DNA of 6,144 nucleotides. Origin: JAAUQA01 sp036351435 (GTDB lineage Bacteria > Pseudomonadota > Gammaproteobacteria > Competibacterales > Competibacteraceae). Under the pieces are notes generated by a model. The model saw only the letters and a program-made list of their open reading frames with translations, searched no databases and had not been told where the DNA came from. The DNA is taken from the NCBI GenBank assembly GCA_036351435.1, contig JAZBPA010000216.1, positions 1 to 6,144 on the forward strand. Direction: 5' to 3'. Made by a program: the position numbers and the translations under genes. Each line of letters starts with the position of its first letter. The first letter of the stretch is position 1. This document shows, one piece after another, positions 1-5,788 of the stretch.

Positions 1-2
1 CA

Positions 3-80
3 CCCGCACGCATAGTCTGGCTTGGACTCACTAGACACGATAGTGACGATCACGATCACGATCACGATCACGATCACTAA
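3..80 (+). CDS. Possible C-terminal end of a protein with an Asp-His repeat tail (partial at left edge)
   Basis: Only one plus-strand frame is open from the window edge to the TAA at 78-80; the other two stop within the first 42 bases. It reads PARIVWLGLTRHDSD followed by five Asp-His pairs and then the stop. Alternating Asp-His tails are known in metal-handling proteins such as metal chaperones and cation transporters, so a metal-binding tail is possible. No domain is visible in the 25 residues available, so no function is assigned. The gene would converge on the minus-strand operon that ends at 369. The hexamer array could equally be a non-coding simple repeat: the minus strand is also open here, from an ATG at 110, and would give a Val-Ile repeat. 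The coding call is tentative. Confidence 0.3.
   Translation, partial: PARIVWLGLTRHDSDDHDHDHDHDH
47..76. repeat. Five perfect tandem copies of the hexamer CGATCA
   Basis: The unit CGATCA is repeated five times without error. It is bounded by TAGTGA at 41-46 and its reverse complement TCACTA at 74-79. Each unit contains a GATC, so five such sites lie at exact 6-bp spacing (48, 54, 60, 66 and 72). The unit length is a multiple of three, so copy-number change would lengthen or shorten an overlapping reading frame without shifting it. Confidence 0.9.
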
Positions 81-101
81 TCCCGATACACGGGCGTCTT
101 G

Positions 102-159
102 GAACCCCATGCGCTATCGTTCGGCTTGCGCAAATGGGACTAGCGTAGAGCTGGGGTTC
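102..159. terminator. Long imperfect hairpin, candidate terminator for the plus-strand gene ending near 80
   Basis: GAACCCCA at 102-109 pairs perfectly with TGGGGTTC at 152-159. After an asymmetric internal loop, CGCTA at 112-116 pairs with TAGCG at 141-145. The apical part contains the palindrome TTGCGCAA at 126-133. The plus-strand 3' flank (TGTTGTGT) is T-rich but is not a clean T run. The position just after a stop codon and between convergent genes suits a terminator. A small palindromic repeat element is the alternative. Confidence 0.4.
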
Positions 160-185
160 TGTTGTGTCGGCTAAAGACAACGGGT

Positions 186-221
186 TTCGGTAGGCTGGGA
201 ACCCAACGCCTGCCTACCGAA
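186..221. terminator. Perfect 10-bp inverted repeat, candidate bidirectional terminator
   Basis: TTCGGTAGGC at 186-195 and GCCTACCGAA at 212-221 are perfect reverse complements around a 16-base loop. The loop itself starts with the palindrome TGGGAACCCA (196-205). There is no T run on either side, so it is not a textbook Rho-independent terminator. It lies in the gap between the convergent stops at 80 and 369, where an end-of-transcription structure is expected. The rest of 81-368 shows no convincing gene; I see only the direct repeat ATCAGGGT at 285-292 and 308-315. Confidence 0.4.
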
Positions 222-368
222 TAACCAAGAGCAGTTAACCTTTAACCTTGGACGGGCTTTACGCCGATCTTGCAATGGTTTTGTATCAGGGTTCATAGCG
301 GATAAGGATCAGGGTATTGGATTAAAGTGTACTCTTACTCGACATCAGGTAGGGCGGACATCACTGAT

Positions 369-1235
369 TCAAGGCAACCACCCAAACCCGTCCATGTGTC
401 CAACCGTCAACACCGAATGCATTGCTATTAGATGCTGTTCACGACGTTGTCGCCAACCTGCAAACCTATCCTGTGAGGCGGAATCAATCTGGGTAGCCGC
501 TTGAGTCCAATCGGCTAGCAGTGTTTGTTGCAACAGTACAGAATCGGGACCGATAGTCCAATCACTACACCCCATCTCCAATCGATAACCCTGTGCGCTA
601 AATACAGTGTCAACCACTTGTGCTGCTTGTGGACCCAGCGCCGGCCCGAAACCCTTGTCAGTCCGTTGATGTCGATTGACTGCCTGCTGTATCCGTTCAT
701 CGCCGGGATCAGCAGGGGACCAGCGGATCTTGCCATCATATGTGAGCACGAACAGGACGGCTGTACCTACTTGCTTACACTGAGCCGCCAGTTGAATCAA
801 CCAGGACTCCGAAACCAGATCGAGCAACGCCGAAGCCGTCACCAACTGAACATCTGAAAGCGGTAAATGTGCCAGATCACCTGCCAGATCGAGCGCTTGC
901 AATCGTACCCGACAGGAAAAATCAGCATGATCAATGTTGAGCACATCTGCTTGCCTAGATAAGCACGCTCCAACCGTCGCAGCCCATACCGTCAATGCAG
1001 ACCTTGCGGCAGTCAATAGTTGCGGATCGTGATCAATCAGCAACCAATCCTGTTGTCCTCCCAGCTTTGGGGCGAGATAACGCATATTCGATCCGGTACC
1101 GCAGCCCAAATCCGCAATGGTGAGCTTCCCCGAGTGACGCCGCCAGCGCTTCACCGATTCCAGCAATGGCTGATTGCGGGATTGTGCATCTAAAGGTTCG
1201 CGCAACGCCAGCCAGTCACTGGTAAATCCGCTCAT
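369..1235 (-). CDS. Class I SAM-dependent methyltransferase, last gene of the pterin-like operon
   Basis: A 288-residue protein predicted to transfer a methyl group from S-adenosylmethionine to an unknown acceptor in the cytoplasm. The Rossmann core is clear. Motif I is ADLGCGTGSN (residues 41-50). The acidic end of the next strand is LLIDHD (65-70, probably D68), the usual ribose-binding position. The later strand region is LVTASALLDL (131-140). Downstream segments LTYDGK (164-169) and NRHQRTDKGFG (187-197) look like substrate-specific parts. The ATG at 1235 is chosen because it overlaps the glycosyltransferase stop as ATGA, indicating translational coupling; a longer frame reaches 1289 but would run deep into the upstream gene. 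Being last in an operon with a glycosyltransferase suggests it methylates the sugar or the scaffold. It does not resemble a nucleic-acid or protein methyltransferase that I recognise. Confidence 0.88.
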   Translation of the reverse strand: MSGFTSDWLALREPLDAQSRNQPLLESVKRWRRHSGKLTIADLGCGTGSNMRYLAPKLGGQQDWLLIDHDPQLLTAARSALTVWAATVGACLSRQADVLNIDHADFSCRVRLQALDLAGDLAHLPLSDVQLVTASALLDLVSESWLIQLAAQCKQVGTAVLFVLTYDGKIRWSPADPGDERIQQAVNRHQRTDKGFGPALGPQAAQVVDTVFSAQGYRLEMGCSDWTIGPDSVLLQQTLLADWTQAATQIDSASQDRFAGWRQRREQHLIAMHSVLTVGHMDGFGWLP

Positions 1236-2287
1236 CTTGCAGGCACTTGTTCCAATTCCTGCACGAACAGTGCACACGCCGTTTCCCAACTCGGCAATGC
1301 TAATCCGGCATTTCGCGCGCCTTGGGCCAAGTGTTGACGGAGTTCAACATCATCCATCAGCCGCTCCAAAACATCCCGCAATGCCTTACTGTCCCCTGGC
1401 GGGACCAGTAAACCGGCGTCGGCGGGTACTGTTTCGGGTATCGCTCCTCCGGTTGTGCTAACGATGGGCAGGCCGCTAGCCAGAGCCTCTGACAAAGCCA
1501 TACCATAACCTTCCAGATATGAAGGGAGCACGAACAGATCGGATCGCTGGTAATATTCAGCGAGCTGGAAGGGTTCCAAATCGCTGATCAATTCAATCCG
1601 ATCACGCAGATTCAGACTATCCAACTGCTGTTTAATGGCATGAACGGTCTCAGTATCGCGATCCAGACTGCCGATACAAACCAATCGCCACGGCCGATCC
1701 TGCAGTTGCGCCAAGGCTTCGAGTAGAATCGCGTGACCTTTGCGAGGCGTAAAACTGGCTACACAGAGCAGCGACAATGATTGAGAGTCTGAACCCCGTG
1801 CCTGCGGAGCTGGATCGGTGCCGGGCAACACCACGCCGATTCGGTTTGCCGTTACCGCGTATTCTTGTTGTAGCGTCCGTGCCGTCGCCGGGCTGGTGAC
1901 AATCACTCGTGCGACCGAGATCAGCGCGGCGCGTTCGCTGTGATACAACTGCATCCGCTCCCGCGCATTCAGCCCGGTTTCTTCTGCTAACGGATGATGT
2001 ACCAAGCCGATGAACCTCAACCGATCGGCTTGCTCGCTAATCAGATCAGGCATGCCCCCTAGGGCTAATCCATCCACTATCACTAAGCTGTGATCGGCAA
2101 TTCCGCTGAGTACGTTCCGAGCCTCGGCCAGTTCCGCAGCATCCGGGTGGGGAAATCCCTCGCTTAGAGCATGTACGGTAACTGACCAACCTAAAGCCGC
2201 TAATCCTGAGATGATCTTTTTGTCATACAGGTAGCCGCCGGTGCGAGTATCCAGATCACCGGGAATAATGAAGTGCAGCTCAGCCAT
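1232..2287 (-). CDS. Glycosyltransferase, GT-B fold, family 4 type
   Basis: A 351-residue soluble enzyme expected to move a sugar from a nucleotide-sugar donor to an unidentified acceptor. The N-terminal half opens with a strand and a glycine turn, IPGDLDTRTGG (residues 8-18). A His pair follows at 97-98 (GLVHHPL). The C-terminal donor domain shows VASFTPRKG (176-184), where R182 and K183 match the phosphate-binding Arg/Lys of the family. It also shows the E-x7-E motif (E259 and E267 in EGYGMALSE), followed by GLPIVSTTGG (272-281) and PETV. These are hallmarks of retaining GT4-type transferases. No membrane segment is visible. The ATG at 2287 is preferred because it lies 2 nt after the preceding stop and opens directly onto the first strand; a longer frame from 2326 adds 13 unlikely residues. 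No strong Shine-Dalgarno is seen, so translation is probably coupled. The neighbouring pterin-synthase homologue suggests a small molecule rather than a cell-wall polymer as acceptor. Confidence 0.9.
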   Translation of the reverse strand: MAELHFIIPGDLDTRTGGYLYDKKIISGLAALGWSVTVHALSEGFPHPDAAELAEARNVLSGIADHSLVIVDGLALGGMPDLISEQADRLRFIGLVHHPLAEETGLNARERMQLYHSERAALISVARVIVTSPATARTLQQEYAVTANRIGVVLPGTDPAPQARGSDSQSLSLLCVASFTPRKGHAILLEALAQLQDRPWRLVCIGSLDRDTETVHAIKQQLDSLNLRDRIELISDLEPFQLAEYYQRSDLFVLPSYLEGYGMALSEALASGLPIVSTTGGAIPETVPADAGLLVPPGDSKALRDVLERLMDDVELRQHLAQGARNAGLALPSWETACALFVQELEQVPAR

Positions 2288-2289
2288 AG

Positions 2290-2697
2290 TCAGGATTGGG
2301 GCACTTCGGCCTCGTAGGCCGCCCAAGCGACATGAGATTCGTGGAGGGTGACCCGCAAACTGGAGATGCCGGATGCCGAAGCACCCATTGCGCCGTTGTT
2401 AATTCGCACGACGATACGGTCGAAAATCGTTTTCGCCAGAAATTCTGTGGTGGTGTTGCGACCGCCAAAATCCATCATTTGATCCAGATTGTGATAATTC
2501 AACTCAGCCAGAATGGAGTTTAAAACCTCGCTCGCCCGACCGATATCGACCACCACCCCATCGGCATCAAGCACTGCACGCCGCATTTCTAAATCCACCA
2601 CATAAGTAGCGCCGTGCAAGCGTTGCGCAGGACCAAAAGTTTCTCCGGTAAAACTGTGGGCAATCATAAAATGGTCACGAACGCAGACGCTGTACAT
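2290..2697 (-). CDS. 6-pyruvoyl-tetrahydropterin synthase/QueD-like protein with altered active site
   Basis: A 135-residue protein of the T-fold PTPS/QueD family, whose members convert dihydroneopterin triphosphate to 6-pyruvoyl- or 6-carboxy-tetrahydropterin using zinc. Conserved features are the first zinc His in MIAHSF (H14), LHG (H28), the core His in LNYHNLD (H69), the NTTTE segment (81-85) and the C-terminal substrate-anchoring Glu in LHES (E120). Two key residues differ. The usual C-x3-HGH reads A-x3-HGA, so the catalytic cysteine is Ala24 and the third zinc ligand is Ala30. The length is normal for the family, so this is a variant and not a fragment. The ATG at 2697 is supported by AAGGTG 5 nt upstream and by the family N-terminus; the longer frame from 2757 would overlap the upstream gene. 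A different reaction or a binding role is likely. Confidence 0.85.
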   Translation of the reverse strand: MYSVCVRDHFMIAHSFTGETFGPAQRLHGATYVVDLEMRRAVLDADGVVVDIGRASEVLNSILAELNYHNLDQMMDFGGRNTTTEFLAKTIFDRIVVRINNGAMGASASGISSLRVTLHESHVAWAAYEAEVPQS

Positions 2698-2702
2698 TAA
2701 TT

Positions 2703-2708
2703 CACCTT
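2703..2708 (-). promoter_or_regulatory. Ribosome binding site of the QueD-like gene
   Basis: On the minus strand AAGGTG sits 5 nt before the ATG at 2697. It is the clearest Shine-Dalgarno in the operon and it fixes the start. The in-frame alternative at 2757 would overlap the dehydrogenase end (stop at 2741) and adds 20 residues that do not look like the family. Confidence 0.7.
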
Positions 2709-2740
2709 GGAATAGTTGACTGTTAGAACGGACTGACTGG

Positions 2741-3721
2741 CTAAGTGGGATAAACAATGCGCTGACACAGCGTCCCGTTCGGTGCGGTGGCTAATCGGGT
2801 CATCACGCTGGGCAGATTGGCAAATGCGTCTTCTCCCGTTATTAGGCAGTCTAGCACCGGATCAGATAATAACGACAGCGCCAGTTCTAATCGCCGACGA
2901 TAGTTCCACCGGCTTCGCTGTGCGCTGGCAACTGTACCGACTTGAGAAGAACGCAATGTGAGTCGTTTAGCATGGAAACTTTCCCCGAGAGGTAAGGATA
3001 CGGCTTGATCACCATACCAACTGAGTTCCACTACCCGTGCCTCGAAGGCGGCCAAGTTCAGCGCTGTGACAAGGCCGGCGCTCGAACCACTGGCATGAAT
3101 GACTAAATCAGTGTTTGCTGTGGCGGTAGCCGGGGTTGCGAAACCTACCCCCAGCGCTTCGGCGACAACCGCCTTGCTCGGAGCTATATCAACCAGTTCG
3201 ACCGTACAACCTGGAATTCGACCCGCTAGCCACGCTACCAAACAACCCACTACTCCAGCCCCGACCACGCTGACCCGATCACCTATACAAACAGCTGAAT
3301 CCCATAATCCGTTTATGGCAGTTTCCACATTGGCTGCGAGGATTGCCCGCGCTGCTGGAACTGAGGCGGGCAACGGACAAACAGTCTCTGCCGGAACGAC
3401 ATAGTAAGTCTGATGGGGATAGAGACAAAATACGGTTTGATGGAGCAGGTCAGCCGGACCCGCTTCGACAACGCCTACGTTGCAATAGCCGTATTTAACC
3501 GGCGCTGGAAACTCGCCTTCCTGAAACGGGGCTCGCATGCGTTGGTATTCAGTGACTGGAACCTTGCCATTGAATACTAGCGCCTCAGTGCCGCGGCTGA
3601 TGCCGCTGTATAATGTACGCACCAGCACTTGGTCGGGACCGGGTGGTGATAGCGATTGTGGACGCAGTTCCCCGGTTCCAACACCAGTAATCCAAAACGC
3701 CTGGGCTGAAAACTGACTCAT
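2741..3721 (-). CDS. Medium-chain dehydrogenase/reductase (zinc-type alcohol dehydrogenase-like), first gene of the operon
   Basis: A 326-residue NAD(P)-dependent oxidoreductase of the MDR superfamily. The GroES-like N-terminal half carries SGISRGTE (residues 39-46), then FQEGEFPAPVKYGY (66-79). The Rossmann half has VVGAGVVG (152-159), with an acidic residue ending the second strand (ELVDI, D178), which favours NAD(H). The position that usually supplies the catalytic-zinc Cys (GxCGTD) reads GISRGTE, and the structural-zinc four-Cys lobe is absent. It therefore resembles the BchC-like branch, which shares a SGISxGTE motif, rather than classical zinc alcohol dehydrogenases. The substrate is unknown. 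The ATG at 3721 fits the family start; a GTG at 3742 has AAGGA only 2 nt upstream and would add 7 residues. The gene is followed after 43 nt by the QueD-like gene. The operon promoter must lie in the 42-nt gap upstream or inside the adjoining pseudogene. Confidence 0.85.
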   Translation of the reverse strand: MSQFSAQAFWITGVGTGELRPQSLSPPGPDQVLVRTLYSGISRGTEALVFNGKVPVTEYQRMRAPFQEGEFPAPVKYGYCNVGVVEAGPADLLHQTVFCLYPHQTYYVVPAETVCPLPASVPAARAILAANVETAINGLWDSAVCIGDRVSVVGAGVVGCLVAWLAGRIPGCTVELVDIAPSKAVVAEALGVGFATPATATANTDLVIHASGSSAGLVTALNLAAFEARVVELSWYGDQAVSLPLGESFHAKRLTLRSSQVGTVASAQRSRWNYRRRLELALSLLSDPVLDCLITGEDAFANLPSVMTRLATAPNGTLCQRIVYPT

Positions 3722-3763
3722 AACTTCATCATTCGTCAGCACATTCCTTGGGACGCTTTCGCC

Positions 3764-4201
3764 CTACCCAGATGGAAATAACGCTTCAAGCGAAGGGGCG
3801 ACCAAAACCTGATCCAACCAACGTTCTAATTGGGGTTGTTCTGACCGTTCAATTTGTTGCTCAATGTGCTCTGGTAAGGTTCCAAACCGCTGGCTGAGTA
3901 GTTTCTTGAGTGTGCGCCGCAAGGAGTATAACTCCCCTTCTTCACGCCCTTCTTCACGTCCTTTCTTACGCCCTTCTTCGAGACCTTGCTGTTTCCATTC
4001 CTGAGTCCAAGTCTGCATGCGTTCAGCTAACATGGTTTGTACCTCGTATAAATCATCAATCGCTTGTAACTGATCTTCCGGGAATCGAGTCCGCACCAGT
4101 AATGGTTTGAGCCAAGCCAGGAAGGCGTCGTTCAATTCCGCATAGTGGGGGAGTGAGTACCGCCCGTCCGAGTCCACCCGGATCGATGATCCACCCGTCA
4201 T
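3764..4201 (-). pseudogene. C-terminal remnant of an Rpn-family nuclease / DUF4351-type protein
   Basis: A 145-codon frame that matches only the C-terminal half of Rpn-family (PD-(D/E)XK, 'recombination-promoting nuclease/putative transposase') proteins. It holds a helical segment from GRYSLPHYAELND (residues 13-25), then a charged coiled-coil stretch with repeated EEGR/KKGR units (about 75-88). It ends with the DUF4351-like module containing LKKLLSQRFG (98-107) and ERWLDQVL. The N-terminal nuclease domain, normally about 150 residues with the catalytic Asp/Glu/Lys, is missing. Its place is taken at about 4165 by a piece of an unrelated surface protein in another frame. The first dozen residues, MTGGSSIRVDSD, come from out-of-frame reading of that piece. 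An ATG with a GGAAG upstream exists at 4201, so a short protein could still be made, but catalytic activity is not expected. Confidence 0.72.
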
Positions 4202-4316
4202 TACTTCCGTTAGCTGTATTGTCGTCGCCGAGTTGACCGTCGGTAAGCGTGAAACTGACCGTGGGCACTCCGTTGCTAAACGAACCCTGACCGGTAACGA
4301 TGATACTCAGAAACAA
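4170..4316 (-). pseudogene. Fragment of the C-terminal region of a surface protein (choice-of-anchor U / IPTL-CTERM-like)
   Basis: On the minus strand this frame reads VSFTLTDGQLGDD, then NGSNDG, then WIIDPGGLG. That pattern of TLTDG-x-GDD ... ID(P)GG is the conserved block just before the anchor of many secreted beta-rich proteins with IPTL-CTERM or choice-of-anchor tails. There is no start codon of quality (an in-frame TAA lies a few codons upstream), no signal peptide and no anchor helix. After GGLG the frame runs into sequence belonging to the Rpn remnant and continues as nonsense to 4056. I read it as a decayed fragment created by deletion or recombination at about 4165-4170. The family assignment rests on this short motif only. 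Confidence 0.5.
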
Positions 4317-4369
4317 GTATGTTGCCTCCCATTAAGTTACGAGCTTAGACCGGCTTACCTTCAAAGCTT

Positions 4370-5212
4370 CTAGGCATCCGGAATCGAGTCGACCTTCCAT
4401 CCTTCCCGAAGTAACTGTTGTTCCTCCGTCGGTGAAATCGGCTCATCAGTCATCATGGCATCGATAACTAGATCGAAGGGAGCAATGTCCGCCCCAGCGG
4501 CCGGCACATAAACGCTCGCCGCGATATTTTCACTGGGCAGGGTGGCAGCGACGAGTTTTCTAGCCATGACTGTTTCGGGAATCCAAGACCCATCCCCAGC
4601 TCGGCAGGCTACGCCGACCAAATCTCTGCGGATGCTCTGGGTTGTAATAGTTTCTTCATACTCCCGACAGAACCGGCGGTTTTGATCCTGAAATGTTAAC
4701 AGTGGGGTAATCTGACGACTACCTGCAGTTGCAGCATCCTGAACATCGAATAGACTACCGCTTGCGGTCGTTTCCAGCGCCTGGCTGAGCAGTCCATCAT
4801 TTGTCATCAACAGGGGTGATGTATAGCCATCATAAGCCGTTGCAGCGACGCGAAACGTCGCATAACCGCTGGCTAAGCCTACCACCAAGGCGACTGAAGC
4901 CGCCGCCGCTAAGGTTGAAAAGACCGGTTTCTGGCGTTTAGCTGTCCCCGCCTTTTGGCGAGCCAAGCGCATATCACTCACAGACGCATCGGGTTCTGTT
5001 TCATTAATCGTCTGCAACAGACGATCAGGGACCGGCTCGTGTAACGGTTGATCGAAGGCATCCTTCACCAGGGCGGCGCTTTCCTGAAAGATACGCAGGG
5101 TTTCCCTTGCCTCAGGATCGTTGGTCAATTGTGTTGCTACCAGCTCCATCTGCTGGGAGTCAAGCTCGCCATCGGCGAAAGCGAGCAATGTTTCATCGTC
5201 TAATTTTGTCAT
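4370..5212 (-). CDS. Membrane-bound anti-sigma factor
   Basis: A 280-residue protein that should hold the adjacent sigma factor inactive at the inner membrane. The cytoplasmic N-terminus, LDDETLLAFADGELD (residues 4-18), with the acidic helix-loop segments up to about 60, is typical of anti-sigma domains. It lacks the His-x3-Cys-x2-Cys zinc motif of ZAS proteins. A Lys/Arg-rich stretch (82-95) precedes one membrane helix at about 98-119 (VFSTLAAAASVALVVGLASGY). The remaining 160 residues would be periplasmic. They contain a pair of cysteines in RRFCREYEE (C182) and VGVACRAGDG (C203), which could form a disulfide and act as a sensory domain. The ATG at 5212 is chosen because AAGG lies 9 nt upstream; in-frame TTG (5221) and GTG (5215) are alternatives. 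It starts 23 nt after the sigma gene and is co-transcribed with it. Confidence 0.82.
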   Translation of the reverse strand: MTKLDDETLLAFADGELDSQQMELVATQLTNDPEARETLRIFQESAALVKDAFDQPLHEPVPDRLLQTINETEPDASVSDMRLARQKAGTAKRQKPVFSTLAAAASVALVVGLASGYATFRVAATAYDGYTSPLLMTNDGLLSQALETTASGSLFDVQDAATAGSRQITPLLTFQDQNRRFCREYEETITTQSIRRDLVGVACRAGDGSWIPETVMARKLVAATLPSENIAASVYVPAAGADIAPFDLVIDAMMTDEPISPTEEQQLLREGWKVDSIPDA

Positions 5213-5221
5213 CACTGTCAA

Positions 5222-5225
5222 CCTT
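5222..5225 (-). promoter_or_regulatory. Ribosome binding site of the anti-sigma gene
   Basis: Minus-strand AAGG lies 9 nt before the ATG at 5212, inside the short sigma/anti-sigma gap. It leaves only 3 nt or less before the TTG at 5221, which argues against that start. Confidence 0.5.
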
Positions 5226-5235
5226 AAAGTGACAC

Positions 5236-5742
5236 CTAGGTTGGAGAATCTTTACTGCCATGCACCAACTCGTGAACGCGACGGCGGGCGCGAGCCAAGC
5301 GACTCATTACCGTACCCACTGGTACTTCCAGGGTTGTCGCTGCTTCTTGATAGGACTGGCCATCAATACAGATCATTACCAGTACCAAGCGTTGATCTTC
5401 TGGCAACTGGTCCATAGCCCGTCTGACCAACTCCAACGTGTGTTGCGACTCCGCGGCTTGTGCTCCATTGGGGCTTGGTATTTTGTCGGCTTCTACCGGG
5501 TCTACACTTTCACCTCGTACCTTTCGGGCTCGCAGCTGATCAATGTGGATGGTTTGGATGATCCGAAACATCCAGCTATCAAGCCTTGTATCCGGTTGCC
5601 ATTGATGCAGCCGACTAAGTGCTTTTTCACAAGCCGCCTGCACCAAATCATCGGCATCGTCCTGATTACCAGTTAACCCATAGGCAAAACGCCTCAAACG
5701 AGGTAGTAACGCAATCAGTTGCTGACGGATAGCAGATTCCAT
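5236..5742 (-). CDS. ECF-type RNA polymerase sigma factor (sigma-70 family)
   Basis: A 168-residue extracytoplasmic-function sigma factor that would direct RNA polymerase to a small regulon. Region 2 spans about residues 11-74: RRFAYGLTGNQDDADDLVQAACEKAL contributes core binding and LDSWMFRIIQTIHIDQLRARK contributes -10 recognition. Region 4 spans about 103-156: LPEDQRLVLVMICIDG leads into the helix-turn-helix YQEAATTLEVPVGTVMSRL, which reads the -35 element. Regions 1 and 3 are absent, as is usual for this group, and the length is normal. The ATG at 5742 gives a complete region 2; the upstream Shine-Dalgarno is poor. The anti-sigma gene follows after 23 nt, so activity is probably set by release from that membrane protein. 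A candidate self-recognised promoter lies at 5789-5816. I cannot assign an ECF subgroup from sequence alone. Confidence 0.93.
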   Translation of the reverse strand: MESAIRQQLIALLPRLRRFAYGLTGNQDDADDLVQAACEKALSRLHQWQPDTRLDSWMFRIIQTIHIDQLRARKVRGESVDPVEADKIPSPNGAQAAESQHTLELVRRAMDQLPEDQRLVLVMICIDGQSYQEAATTLEVPVGTVMSRLARARRRVHELVHGSKDSPT

Positions 5743-5788
5743 TGGGTTTAGATAATCTCTTTCAATGTGATCATATGCTTTTAATCTG

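Noticed and set aside
47..76. CRISPR-like array
   Set aside because: The units are 6 bp and contiguous with no spacers, so this is a simple tandem repeat.
1..110. Minus-strand frame from ATG at 110 through a Val-Ile repeat to the window edge
   Set aside because: It is produced by the CGATCA array, starts inside the hairpin at 102-159 and has no ribosome binding site; likely a repeat artefact.
525..857. Plus-strand frame of 110 codons
   Set aside because: It lies wholly inside the methyltransferase on the other strand, has no recognisable motif and no neighbour on the same strand.
1174..1461. Plus-strand frame of 95 codons
   Set aside because: It is antisense to the glycosyltransferase/methyltransferase junction; the composition looks like a shadow of the real genes.
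3099..3404. Plus-strand frame rich in Ala, Thr and Pro
   Set aside because: It is antisense to the Rossmann domain of the dehydrogenase, whose motifs are clear; the bias comes from complementing Gly/Val/Ala codons.
4056..4169. Continuation of the surface-protein frame past 4170
   Set aside because: Beyond IDPGGLG the residues follow no pattern, while another frame over the same bases gives a good Rpn-family match.
5212..5221. TTG at 5221 as the anti-sigma start
   Set aside because: The ATG at 5212 has a well-spaced AAGG; the TTG is immediately next to that site.
5260..5676. Plus-strand frame of 138 codons
   Set aside because: It is antisense to the sigma factor, which has complete region 2 and region 4.
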